A DNA stretch of 64,000 bases from Sarocladium kiliense (GCA_030734395.1 JAUZTG010000050.1:124001-188000), one strand, 5' to 3'. Positions 43,845 through 55,232 are shown, numbered from the stretch's first letter. Numbers and translations: made by a program. The notes: generated from the letters alone by a model not told the origin.

Positions 43845-43929
43845 TGCGATGAGGCTTGCGGGGCTTCCTTACGCATGGAGTAGAGGTGGGTGGTTGATTG
43901 CCCGCGCTGGGCATGATGTAAACTTGACT

Positions 43930-44365
43930 TGACTTGATTTGCTGCTCGGTTCTGGCTGCTTCTTAGTCAGCGGCTATGCCTGGTAAGCGGGGGTTGGCGA
44001 CCGTCGAGGCGCTCAATCGTTCATCCGAGTGCCCCACTTCACTGAATGCCAGAACATCACAGTGGGGTGAGTCTAGACCTCCAGAAGGAGAGGAGATTCG
44101 GTCGATGAAGAAAATACTCCATCGATACTTGAGCCGGTAGAAGAAATGGATCTTCCGTGACGGCGACGTCGTGCCCTGCTAATGCTCGAGCGGGAATGAT
44201 TGCTTGAGTTCCCGCAAGCGCCCCGCAAGCGTCCGCAAGCCGAACCTAACTGCAGAACACCACGCAAAGAGTCTGGCGCGATTCTCCAGACAAGGCGGAC
44301 CAGATTGATGCAGTACCCCTATCCGGCGACAGATTCTACCGTGCTGGGAGCATTCAAACATATCC
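43930..44365. other. Intergenic before the BCS1-like remnant
   Basis: No reliable gene. The region where the BCS1 N-terminal membrane and import segment should be coded has no matching protein sequence. Confidence 0.4.
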
Positions 44366-44968
44366 ATGCAGAGTGGGAGCAGCAGATCAGCTAACGCACC
44401 TTCGAAGAACAAGACGAATATATATGGGCATCGCAGTGGCTACTGGAGGAAGGAGAAGTCAGTGGTTGCGAGACCTCTGTCAACCGTTATTCTCGACCCA
44501 GACCAGAAGGAGCCTTTGATCAGTGATATTCGAGACTCCCTGAACCCAGAAACCAGATGCTGGTACTCAGAGCATTCGATCCCTTACAAGAGAGGCTACC
44601 TCTTGCATGGGCCTCCTGGAACTGGGAAATCCAGCTTCAGCCTGTCAATTGCAGGAGAACTGGATATGGATATCTACATCGTCAGTATTCCAGGATCGAC
44701 CGACCAAATGCTGAAAACACTATTTTCTGAGCTTCCGGAGAGATGTGTCGTTCTGCTGGAAGATATAGATGCAGTGGGAGCTGCATCCTCAAGGGCGTCG
44801 GATTCGGGAAAATCCGACAGTGACGCCGAAGAAAAGCCTCGAAAGGCTAGGGTGACTCTTTCAGGATTACTGAATCTTCTCGATGGTGTTGTCGCCCAGG
44901 AAGATCGAGTGCTTATCATGACAACCAATCATCCTGAAAATCTGGACCGAGCTCTGACACGTCTTTAA
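44366..44968 (+). pseudogene. BCS1-like AAA ATPase, truncated at both ends
   Basis: Matches the AAA domain of BCS1-type mitochondrial chaperones and their many fungal paralogues: RPLSTVIL, a LNPETRCWYSEHSIPYKRGY segment, Walker A GPPGTGKSS, Walker B VVLLEDIDA, and sensor-1 region IMTTNHPENLDRAL. The N-terminal BCS1 domain is absent, and the frame stops right after ALTRL where the family continues with an arginine-finger PGRxD motif; ccggccga a few bases later in another frame hints at a small insertion. About half the expected length (~450-500 aa). Likely non-functional. Confidence 0.72.
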
Positions 44969-45116
44969 TACCCGGCCGAAGATCGAAGTAGAGCATCACG
45001 GAAGCAACTCTACTCATCTCAGAAAAGGGCTGTGCCATGAATCTTGAGTACTCCTCTCCCCATTGCCTAGTTAAAATGCTGTCCAAGTTACATCGACAGA
45101 TTCGAACTCAGAGAGT

Positions 45117-45368
45117 CGAGCATACTTCGTTGCATAAATCAATCATCATCGATAAGGGCGTAGCTTCTTCCCGTGAAAGGAGATCGCAGAATCAATCAAG
45201 ATATCCGGGACAACATGATGCCTTTTGGGAAGATCACAGGTCGTCAGCTGAGGACTTGACCCAGTCACTAGGTCAAGTGTGGCAGCTGCCTTGAGACACA
45301 GCCACACGGTGCCGATTTCAAGCACCTGCGGCGTGTAGTGGCTGGACGGATAACGTCCATCCCTGTGT
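45117..45368 (-). repeat. Inverted duplicate of the promoter and first codons of the gene at 40510
   Basis: Read on the minus strand this matches 40305-40550: a shared cacgccgcaggtgct, cgtgtggctgtgtct, ttgtccc, cccctttcacgg/tcctttcacggg, and the start region gatgatgattga...aacga-gtatgc. Similarity ends abruptly about 11 codons into the coding sequence and a stop follows soon after, so only promoter and start were copied. Confidence 0.82.
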
Positions 45369-45500
45369 CGCGAGCCACCCTGCATGCCGAGCCAAAATGG
45401 AGGTACTTCATCTTCAGAACAGACTCAACTTCCCACACACAAACAAGTTTGCTTACTTCCACGTACACCCAGTTTGGGATCACTCCTGTAACCTTCCAGC
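45340..45500 (+). repeat. Dispersed repeat family 2, copy 1
   Basis: Matches the minus strand of about 52280-52445: shared cgagcc...aaa, ggtacttc-tcttca, ctcaactt, cttccacgt, gatcact and ccagcaa blocks in the same order. Non-coding as far as I can see. Confidence 0.65.
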
Positions 45501-46150
45501 AACCACAGTGCCCTAATAGCTTATCCCGGAGCTTTTAACCATCTAAATGTCGATAACAAGACATCTTTCTAGTGCTTCACCTCTCGCCTAGCATTTGGAA
45601 GTCTTTGACACCCATGTTGTTGCTGTAGAAGGGTGATCAATGCCATGTCGCCATGCCAATAGGTACATCCGAGTCGTCACAAAAAACAAGCGCGAGCGCG
45701 GAATAACGAGATCCAGACGGAATGGGGATCGCTCCTGCTACGGGATTTCTGGAGCTCGATCGAGGCTTTTGATGGGCAGGTGTGCCTGGAAAACAGAGGC
45801 CTTTGGGGGGGGGGGATGGAGGCTTGCATGGGTTTTAGTGGGTGCGGGAGCCCCTGTTTGATGTCTTCGTGGTTCTAGCGGTCGTGCTTGCCGAAAGATG
45901 CCCTTGCAACCTGGCGGGCTTGTCCCGGCGTGGCATTGACACCCGCTATGGCTACAGGGGGGTTTACGTGGGCGCCGATGACTTTCGTGGGCAAGGGTTG
46001 GGCTGGGGTTCTGGTTGCACTTACACCGCCGCACCAAGTTGAAGAGACAGACACCTTGATGTTGACTCTGGGAGGGCGCAGTATGGAGAGAACAAACTAT
46101 AGCACCTGAGCCTTGATGCCCCAAAACCTAATTTCCTATACTAGAGTCCA
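45500..46150. other. Intergenic, with a run of 10 G
   Basis: No supported gene; Pro-rich frames on the minus strand (45738-46124) look like composition artefacts. A homopolymer of ten G is at about 45807-45816. Confidence 0.4.
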
Positions 46151-46153
46151 CCA

Positions 46154-47613
46154 TCACACAGCGGCTCCAACGCCATGCGGGTCAACAAAGTCGAAGTCCT
46201 CGTTTAGCCTTGATGGGATGGATCGTATATCAAAGTCGCTGCCACACGATAATCTTCCCGCTGTAGTGGGCCACCGACCCGAACTTCGCATATCGGACCC
46301 TTCTCCCTCGTAGCTGCTCATCACAGTGATCAGCCCGCGTGACTCTGTACGCGAGTCGTTTCTTTTCCCCTGGGGAATATTCTTCCTGACAATGCGGAGA
46401 GTGTCCTGTTGCATCTGCTCGATGATGTCCTCAAGAAGTTCTTTCTGTCGTTCCCGAGCATCATCCCCTTGCTCGTCGCCAATTGAAGGGAGCCTCCACC
46501 TGGGGTAGACGTTCATATGCGAAGACTGGACTTCGAAATCGTTATCCATGTCATTGAAATAGTAGTGGCATAGCCGACAAGGTGGCTTGCTGGTCGCAAT
46601 GAACATGGAATTGCTCCAGTACTGAGACGGGTCCATCTTCTTATCCCCGATGAGGAAGTCCTGTAGATGAACCTCGCAATGTACAAACTGACGAAGTGAC
46701 TTATGACGGAGCTCATCTTGGAGGTGATCTCGCAAGCCATGATCCTCGAGCGCTTCAATCTGTTCAATGTACTCTTCGAGGTCCATATCTGGGAAAGAGA
46801 TGTGGATCACCTTCATCATGGAAGGCGCCGGTTGCGTTAGAGGGAGCTTGATCCTGCGACTGGACGGAATGTACTCGACAGTGAAGCCCCTGAACAGCTC
46901 AGGCCACTGGGATGAAGCTTTCACAATCGTTTCAGCCGCCAGACGATACGAGTGCAGCCGACCGAGGTAGTGGCGGAGCTCACACCAAGGATGCGAAGTC
47001 GCTGCCTCGGTGGCGCTGGCGAACCGATTGATGCCCTCGCTGACGCCAGTCTCCTTGGCAACATGGATGGCTTTGATGAGTGCCTCGCAGTCCTTGAGAA
47101 CTATTTAATAGCCTGTTAGGAAGAACTCGCTGGCTTTCCGCTGACTTGCACCTGTGCTCTGCAGCCAAATTGTCATCACTTACACTTAAATTTGGGATTG
47201 TCACCGGCAGTGATCTCGCGAGGGAAGTCGGACTTGGTCTGGATCTCCCGCAAGGACCGAACGATGATGGAATCTTGCGCCGTCAGCCCAGTTTCCTACC
47301 AAGAATGCATAAGAGATGACTTACCAGCTTCTGCGTTGCAGTTTCCGATACATTTTTCGATCCAAATCTCGACTTGATTGAGATAGAACTTTACTCTCGG
47401 AAAGTTGAACTCTAGGATTCGCCACAGCACCGCTTTCTGCACGGACTTCACGCCCAGACCATCCGGGTTGATGCTGACGAATGTGAGGATGCCCTCGTCA
47501 CGGCGGGTTAATTTTCCGAAAGCCGGTTGCGGAGCCTCGTTGTCCACACGACTTCTACGATAGAGGTGGCTTTCAGATCCAGGTAGCAGCATATTGACAA
47601 TACCAGAATGCAA
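46154..47613 (-). CDS. OTT_1508-like deaminase-fold protein
   Basis: Multi-exon; the last exon (about 47000-46154) carries the diagnostic part. FVHCEVHLQDF supplies the H-x-E zinc/proton-relay motif and KPPCRLCHYYF the P-C-x2-C zinc motif of the cytidine-deaminase superfamily, and SSHMNVYPRWRLP matches the conserved HxxxYPxWxLP-type tail of the fungal OTT_1508-like group. Upstream exons (47613-47310, ~47300-47180, ~47100-47000) give the helical N-terminal part that normally precedes it; the splice near 47330-47300 leaves an unresolved frame offset. A nucleic-acid or nucleotide deaminase activity is predicted from the fold, unproven. It lies ~180 bp downstream of the NLR on the same strand. 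Confidence 0.72.
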
Positions 47614-47793
47614 TGCACAGTTACGCCCTACATCGTGTATTTACAGTGTCCAATTGAGTCCTAACTCCTGCTTGCGTTACCACCAGGATCTGCGACGTCT
47701 AATGCAGACTCCCACTGAACCAGTATTATAGCATTTTGATGGCATGATGCTCCGGAGCAAGCTTCGCCTTCTGTGCCTTTGTGCATCGTCCCA

Positions 47794-50700
47794 TCAGATG
47801 CACAGCTTCCATGTGCCGATCTTGACTCCAGTAAGCATGCGCAAGGGTACCCATGCTCTCCAGCGTATTGGGATGATCCAGCCGAAGCCTGTCCCCCTCA
47901 TTCTTATTGCCTGCAGCTCAAGCTCCTCTGCCTCCTTCCATCGGCCCTGTTTTGACAATGTTACGGCCAGGTTCTCCATGCGTATCAGCGTGTCAGGATG
48001 ATCCACCCCAAGCTTCGTCTTGCTTGTCTCCAACACCTGCAGCTCAAGCTCCTCTGCCTCCTTCCATCGGCCCTGTTTTGACAATGTTACGGCCAGGTTC
48101 TCTATGCATGTCAGCGTATCAGGATGATCCACCCCAAGCTTCGTCTTGCTTGTCTCCATCACCTGCAACTCAAGCTTCTCTGCCTCTTCCCACCGGCCCT
48201 GGTCGCTGTATGTTGATGCCAGGTTCTCCATGCGTATCAGCGTGTCAGGATGATCCACCCCAAACTTCGTCTTGCTTGTCTCCATCACCTGCAACTGAAG
48301 CTCCTCTGCCTCGTCCCAGCGGCCCTGGTTGCTGTATGTTGATGCCAGGTTCCCCATGCTGTTTAGCGTGTTGGGATGATCCACCCCAAGCTTCGTCTTG
48401 CTTGTCTCCATCACCTGCACCTCAAGCTCCTCTGCCTCCTTCAATCGGTCCCGGTTCCTGTATGTCGACGCCAGGTTCCCCATGCTCGTCAGCGTGTTGG
48501 GATGATCCACCCCAAGCTTCGTCTTGCTTGTCTTCATGACTTGCACCTCAAGCTCCTCTGCCTCCTTCAATCGGCCCTGGTACCAGTAAGTTTGCGCGAG
48601 GTTCGCCATGCTTGTCAACGTGTCAGGATGATCCACCCCAAACTTCGTCTTGCTTGTCTCCATCACCTGCAGCTCAAGCTCCTCTGACTCCTTCCATCGG
48701 CCCTGTTCCGAAAATGTTATAGCCAGGTCTGCCATGCTCGTCAGCGTGTCAGGATGGTCCAACCCAAGCTTCATCTTCCTCATCCCCATCACCTGCGACT
48801 GAAGCTCCTCTGCCTCCTTCCATCGGCCCTGTTTCGAAAATGTTATGGCCAGGTCCGCCATACTCGTCAACGTGTTGGGATGATCCACCCCAAGCTTCGT
48901 CTTGCTTGTCTTCATGACTTGCACCTCAAGCTCCTCTGCCTCCTTCAATCGGCCCTGGTACCAGTAAGTTTGCGCGAGGTTCGCCATGCTTGTCAGCGTG
49001 TCGGGATGATCCACCCCAAACTTCGTCTTGCTTGTCTCCATCACCTGCAGCTCAAGCTCCTCTGACTCCTTCCATCGGCCCTGGTACCAGTAAGCGTGCG
49101 CGAGGTTCGCCATGCTTGACAGCGTGTCGGGATGATCCACCCCAAAAAGTCCTCTTCTTAAAGCTGTAGCTTCTTCACTGCGCCTTTCTGCGTCAGCCCA
49201 TTTCCCCTCAAAGTAGAGGTATGCGGTCATGCAGTCGAGAAGAGACGCCTTTGCCCGGGCGTCTTCGTGCGTAAATCCACCCAATCCCAGTATCGCATTT
49301 GCGTGCGGTAGGTATGCAGTGCTCGTCGTCCGAGTTTCGAACGTGCCGTATGGGTACAAGTGCGCCATCGTGCTAAGCGCTTCTGATCTAAATCGAGACA
49401 ACGCATTTCGGTTGATAAGCCACTTACGCGTTACCAACTGGACAAGGCGATGCATGTCGAAGCTGCCACTTCTTTCCTCTGCTATGAAGCAGAAAGACTT
49501 CAGTAGCCCGAGAGCTTCCGCAAGCTGAACATTGGTAGTTGGCCCACCATTTTGCTCCTGGTCGCTAAAGTGCGAAAGAAACTGCCTTGGGATCCCCTGA
49601 CGATCCAGCAGACACATGAACGAGAGCAGCTGGCCTGCCAACCTATTTTCCTGTTCAATCTGCTGGAATGATATCCACCACGTTTGTACCACAGCTTGAG
49701 GCGTCTTTGAGTCTTGTCCAACTGTGTCGAACTCTTCGTTCAGTAGAGTAACCAGAGTCTGATCGCACTCGTCTTGGAGCTCAAGGTATTCCTGCACCGA
49801 GATGACATTCTTTCGTATGAACGCAGCCGCTTGCACTAGAGCGAGCGGTAAGTGCTCTAAACGACTCGAAAGTGTTGATAAATCGGCGTCGGTGAAAGCT
49901 TCTCCTTCCAGTCGCGCACACAGCAAGCTTCGACAGTCCTGCTCATCCAAGGGTTCCACCTTGATTGCATGGCCGCCTTTTGTCAATTTGATCGCGGTTT
50001 GTCGATTTCTTGTCGTGATCAGCAGTGAACCCTTGCTGCAAGAGGGGAGGTATTGAGCGAGGTTCCGGTCGCTATTCGCCGAACTGGTGTCCTGGCTGAG
50101 AAAGACGTTTGCATCATCCGCATTGTCAAGAACCATCAACCATTGTTCTGTGTGCGTGTTCTCCAGCCAGCTCTTCACTGACTGCAACATGTCCACCTTT
50201 GGGTCGTCGTAGCCAGGGATCAAGCACTTTTGTGCGATATCAATGAAAGACTGTCGGAAACGTTCGGCTGTGCTCGCATGGACCCAGAACATTGAGACTT
50301 GGGGATAGGTTGAGCGCAGCCAGAACGCGTGAGCTAGTGCGATTTGCGTTTTTCTATCACTGTTAGCATATAGTTCGTTTTTTTGTCCTGGACATACCCA
50401 ACACCGCCAAGTCCGTACAGCGAGATGCTACGTCGAACCTGTGCGGTCACTTCTTGCTGACAAAACCCGAGTTGTTTCTTGAGTTGTGTCAAGATATCGG
50501 ACCGACCGATGAACGACGGGTTCTCCGCATACGGTATAACGACTTCGCATCTTAGCGCACAACCGGTAGAATATGTGGCTCACTTACAGTAGACAACGGG
50601 TTCTACCATCCTGCGTGGAGAACCTCCAGATGGTCAGCGATAACCCTGATGTTAGATTCTCTATGAAAGCAAAATGCGCTCTGTGAGGTGGGACTAACCA

Positions 50701-51758
50701 TCAGCTTGCGCTTCTGCTAGTCCGGTCGGGAAATAGATTGCGAGCATCCCCTTGACTGCTGACGCCGCAGTCGCGGCTGCGTACTTTTGCCATAGCCTCG
50801 GTTTATGTGAGTCTGCATAGTCGCATACCCCCTTGACTATGAAGCAAGGCATCTCGTCCCAAATCCCAGCGCCTTCCATCTCAAATGCGATCACCCCATC
50901 CCTCTGTGCGATTGTGTCGCGGACTTCGCCAGACTTCATCACCGTATCCGCACACCCAATCCTTCCCACATGGACAGCCAGGACCGGAGATTGGTCGCCT
51001 TCCCTGAGTCGCTCTCGGCTGATGAGATGCGAGTCGTCGCATGCAAGCTCCAGACATGATGACTTGATGGCGTTGTCGCACACTGCATCGCTGGGGATCT
51101 TACAGGCGGAGCAGACGTTGCAGTCGATTGTGGCCTGATGCTTGTGACGATACATTGGCTGAAATAGCTTGTCGGCTGCCGTTCCGAGGTGGTCATACAA
51201 GCCTTGATGCTCAGTATTTGCAATCTTCTGCTGAAGCTCTTGTAGATGCTCCAGGGCTCTGGCCTTCAAGTCGCCACGACCGGATCGAGTTTCCAGGAGC
51301 GCGCTGAGTGTCCGTATTTCTTTAGGTGGCCTGCCTAGGGTGTCCTCGATCCTTTCTGTTGGTTGAAAGCCAGGAGAGTATTGGTGGCCAAAATCGTACT
51401 GGACGACGCTTTTACTGATGATGACGTCTCCAAGAATGACCTCTTGATCATAACTCCGTGGCACAGCGCCGCAAATTCCGACGAGAAATGCGAACCTTAA
51501 GTTACTGAAACTGGATCGCATACTTGCAACGGCACTGGCGGCATGAACCTTGCCCATCCCCGGCAAGAGCAGAAGAACAACAGCCGAGTTCGCCATACGC
51601 CCTGCAGTATAGCGATTCAAGTCCCCGGGTGCTTTCCCGTATCCTCCGTCTGGTCCCGGCCAGACTTCGTCGAGTGAGTCGTGGACCGCATCGTACTCCA
51701 GTGGAAGCGCGCAGATGATAGCAATTCGGAAGTCACCCCTACTGGAAGGTCTCGCCAT
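47794..51758 (-). CDS. Fungal NLR: PNP_UDP - NB-ARC - TPR receptor, 1259 aa
   Basis: Four exons, 51758-50699, 50602-50588 (15 nt), 50542-50398 and 50353-47794; 3780 nt in frame. Residues ~10-340: purine-nucleoside-phosphorylase-like domain (FRIAIICALPLEYDAV, GMGKVHAA, VIAFEMEGAGI), a nucleotide-cleaving effector type. Residues ~370-700: NB-ARC with FIGR, P-loop YGLGGVGKTQIALA (split by an intron), WLMVLDNADD, SLLITTRN and PLALVQAAAFI. Residues ~800-1230: ten 42-residue tetratricopeptide repeats around DHPDTLTSMANLA, very alike, suggesting recent exchange between repeats. An eleventh repeat continues in another frame after a C5 (G5 on the coding strand) run at 47893-47897, so the annotated C-terminus is probably a frameshift product. 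Predicted immune or incompatibility receptor. Confidence 0.9.
47860..49150 (-). repeat. 126-bp tandem repeats coding TPRs
   Basis: Ten to eleven tandem 126-bp units inside the NLR gene, nearly identical in places (for example the units around 48600 and 49000 share long stretches). The array is the coding sequence of the TPR domain, not a CRISPR or satellite. Confidence 0.93.
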
Positions 51759-51759
51759 T

Positions 51760-52595
51760 TGTCGAACAGGATAGGTTGGATCGTCGGCGGATGGTTCGGC
51801 TCGTCCCGCAGCTAGGCATAAGAGGAGGGTCTTGGGACAACTTTCTGCGGAGACTAAAGAGGGGCAAGTCCATGATGGAAGGACAGGTGAGGGGAAGAGG
51901 ATCAGAGATCACGTGATCGGTAGAATCCCCTTGTACAGTGTCCGTACAAGCAATGAGGACAGCGCGACTTGGCAATCGGCTTTCGGAAAATTAACCAGGC
52001 GAGACTTCCTCGTGCTAACCGGATTTGTTGATCTGTTGATTCGCACGTACCGATTGGCGTGGCGGCCTGGTGTTCATCAGCCTTGTACAGACTCACACAG
52101 GGCTTTCAAGAACTTCCCAATGCTGAGTTGAGGATGGAAGGCTTATTGATGATCAATTTGTCAACATTTGGATGGATCAGAGCGTGGTGGCAGACCTTCG
52201 GTGGGGTGCGCTCGAATGGCACTCGAATAGGGCGCCAACTATCCTAGGCCATTGCGCTATGCGCCTACATTAATTTCGGTTAAAACTTGCTGGAGGGGTG
52301 CACAAGTGATTCGACGATAGACTTCACGTGGAAGCACGCAGATGCATGGGTGCGTGCAAAGTTGAGACCGAATTGAAGACGAAGTACCTGCGTTTTGGCT
52401 CGCCACGCAGGGAGGGATGTTACTTGACGAGTGATTCGATCCTTCCTGCTGAGACTGCCAGAATGTCCCTTGCGCTACCGCTCTTGATATCTCAGCATTT
52501 GCGGAGAACCCCAGGCTTCCCACGGTCCTCCTGATTTCGGCTTCTTAGAGGTAGATGCGCCGAAGGGCGCTGGCAACGCACCTCAACGCCAGTGC
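51760..52595. other. Intergenic with repeat family 2 and a short match to the deaminase gene
   Basis: No supported gene. At about 51968-51995 the plus strand repeats a stretch of the deaminase gene (coding AFGKLTRRD); at 52280-52445 lies the second copy of repeat family 2. Confidence 0.5.
52280..52445 (-). repeat. Dispersed repeat family 2, copy 2
   Basis: Inverted relative to the copy at 45340-45500, matching in the same order of short blocks (cgagccaaa, ggtacttcgtcttca, cttccacgt, ccagcaa). Confidence 0.65.
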
Positions 52596-54616
52596 TTAGC
52601 TCTTGTTTGTGCTACCCTCGATAGTCTCGATACGAAAACTGGGATCGAAAGCAATAATGTTGATGTTCCTGCGCTGTGGCTGAGTGGTCTCCGGCTCAGC
52701 TGCAAAGACGATAAATCGGTCGTCCGCGTAGCCCTGAAGCTGCCTGACAGGCCGCAGTACTTTACACAGAAGCTCGTTGGTCTCGTGCTGCTTGCTTGGC
52801 CATGTAAAAACGCCATTCTGTAGCCTGTCCATACTTCGCGCAACGTCGATGTTCCGCATATCGAAAGGTCTCGCTCTGATTTGCATTATGTTGGCGCCAG
52901 CGGAGTTGCCCCCTAGCTCGGAAGGAGCTATATCCAGGAAAGTGCGACAGGAAGGCACATAAGTGTTCAGGGGAGCGAATTTAGTGTCGCTATCAATGTT
53001 CCAATCATCACCTTGGTGAGTATCTTTACGGAAATTCTCCCAATCAGGTTGCCACTCCTCAGGTTCTGTGCTCTGCCTTGGGAGTTCATTAGAGGGCTGT
53101 TTCGTAAAGAACAATCTCATGCGGTGGCAGTCGCGACGGTAGCTCGATTGATCGTTTGTCATTTCCCGCAGAGTTTCATAGAGATATATGTCGCCTGTCG
53201 CCTCGTCTCTGTTCAGCTTTAAGGAGCTCCAACGATCATCGACAACACCTTTTGTGGTCTGCCGCCGCATACAGTACGTCTTGTCCATAACCTGCGATTG
53301 TGTCGGTTCGCCCAGTGGAAATCGGAAAATATAGTAGAACGAATCTGGCGCGTTGTAGAATGAATCAGGCGCTTCATCAAGAGGGACCTCGCTGGAAGCT
53401 CCGTGTAGGAAGCCATCGAATATCTCAAAGCAATTGCTGATACCAATACGCCCTCGGGGCATATGGCTGAGTGGGATTTCGTTGCCGCTCCACTGTTTGG
53501 TGTGAAAGCCGAACTCGTACAATGACCAACGATCTCCCTCTGTAGCCAGGCCGCAGTATAGCCAGTCCTTATTGTTTCGAACGAAGACATCGCAGTTTCT
53601 TGGGAGTTCTCGGGCAGTGATGACTTTGCCATCAAATGGGTTTTGTACAATGAGTCGGCGGATGCGGTTGCGCGTAGTTATGTCACTCCATGAGTGTATA
53701 TAAGATATGTAACCGTGAGCGTAATACTCAGGGCGAACATGGTGCTGGCTCATGTTGAGAGTATTGGACACTTGCAAATAAGCGAGTGTATGTATCTTTG
53801 AAGGCTTTGCAAAGGTACCCGCCTGATTGAGGTCAAGGAACTGTAGATCTGTTCGGCTGGTGGTGTAACACACCGCGCCGTTGGAATACATGAAGTCGAA
53901 AGCATTCTCAATGCGGGCCAATGCGAAGGGGCGGCCAGCTCGAACGGCGGCTCTTCGTTTGTTATATATCCGAAATGCTCTTGCTGGGGAAGTGGAGACC
54001 GTCGATGTCTCGCGAGAGAACGATCTCGTCTGTGATGACAGTCAGATTTTACCTATGAAGTGTGCGCAAGAGAAGCGGGTACCTCGTGCAGTATCGAGCC
54101 GATAGAAGGCACTTGAATAAGAAACTTGAGGGCCCTACAACATAAAGCCAAGTCGAAGGCATCTTCAGGCTGTATCAGCTGGGCAACCAATATGAGGAGT
54201 TCCTGAGGGAGTGAAAGAAAAAGTGATTTCGAGCCAGCATCAACCCTCGCAGACTCTGCGTCAGGTTCTTGATTCGACTCATAGAAGACTGAGTCTTTCC
54301 GTATGCTGTAAACACCATAGTCACTGTCGTTGAGGGCTTGGCTGTTGTCTTCGCTGTCGACATCCTCATATTCGTATTCGTCTTCATCTTCATAATTCCC
54401 GTTCATTTCCAGGGTACGGCCGCCGCCGAGATACGACAACAGTACAGCTTGGCTCGGGTTATCTCTGGTTCGAGAGGACCCATCAAGCTCAAGCGGCGCC
54501 TCAGGCGATGGGGCTATTTCTGGATAGATTGCGGCCAAGGATGGGCTATTGTTCGAACCGGGGTCGTTGTACTCGCCGTTGTAGGGATCCGAAGAGTCCG
54601 TATTCGCCATTTCCAT
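52596..54616 (-). CDS. F-box protein, 655 aa
   Basis: Two exons, 54616-54083 and 54029-52596, around a 53-nt intron; 1968 nt in frame. A disordered acidic N-terminus (YEDEDEYEYEDVDSEDN) is followed at ~130-175 by an F-box (LFLSLPQELLILVAQLIQP, DAFDLALCCRALKFL), which would dock to Skp1 in an SCF ubiquitin ligase. The long C-terminal region has no WD or LRR repeats; it resembles the beta-rich C-terminus of many fungal F-box proteins. A small in-frame duplication, APDSFYN twice, lies near residue 375. Target unknown. Confidence 0.78.
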
Positions 54617-54974
54617 AAGCTTTTAGACAATATATTGCGTCTTTCAGAGACTGTTTTCGATGTTTTGTTTGTGGTACGCCGGGTCAGAGATGGCAATCTT
54701 TGTGAGCCGAGCAGAAGGTGCTGTGATACAGCGAGGAGCAGGACTGACGGACCCGTGACGTTGCGTGTGAATAGTAGTTTGACCTGAAGGTGTCAAGCGA
54801 GAGCTAGTGGGGTGAAGCAAGGTAAAGGAGCGACAACAAAGACTTGGTAAAGAATGGACTGCTTACAAGAGGTATTGATCCACGACTTGGTCGTCTGCTC
54901 AACGAAGTGAAGAAAAGTTCAATGTTATCAGATCGTGGTAAGTGAAACCCAGGCGACCTTTCAATGAGAAATAT

Positions 54975-55115
54975 GATCCATCTTATACTAATTTGGCCGA
55001 TGGGAATGGGGATTAGCCAAGCACTCCATCCACGAGGCAGCAAGCCTCCGAAACCGACCGCCTCATTCAATTGACAGAACGCCATTTGCACGTCAGCATC
55101 CTGCACGTCTGGCTT
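54975..55115 (+). repeat. Dispersed ~100-150 bp repeat, copy 3
   Basis: Shares gatccatcttatactaatt with copy 1, then gattagccaagca, cctccgaaac, ccgcctcattcaa and acgtcagcatcctgcac. It lies between the F-box gene and the small Cys-rich gene. Confidence 0.8.
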
Positions 55116-55232
55116 GCACAACACATCATGAACGGCCCGCAGCTCTTAATGATCTGGATGACAGTCTTGCCTATTGAGGGCGCCAGTGCTTCCACGCCTG
55201 AACACAGCATACACACCCTTGTACCCATACCA

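Noticed and set aside
45738..46124. Minus-strand Pro-rich frame
   Set aside because: Composition-driven over a G-rich tract; no start context or domain.
47907..49065. Plus-strand open frames with repeated CPP/SSCLSP-type peptides
   Set aside because: Antisense shadows of the TPR repeats in the NLR gene.
47860..49150. Regularly spaced repeats resembling a CRISPR array
   Set aside because: The 126-bp period is the TPR coding unit; no spacer-repeat alternation, and the organism is a fungus.
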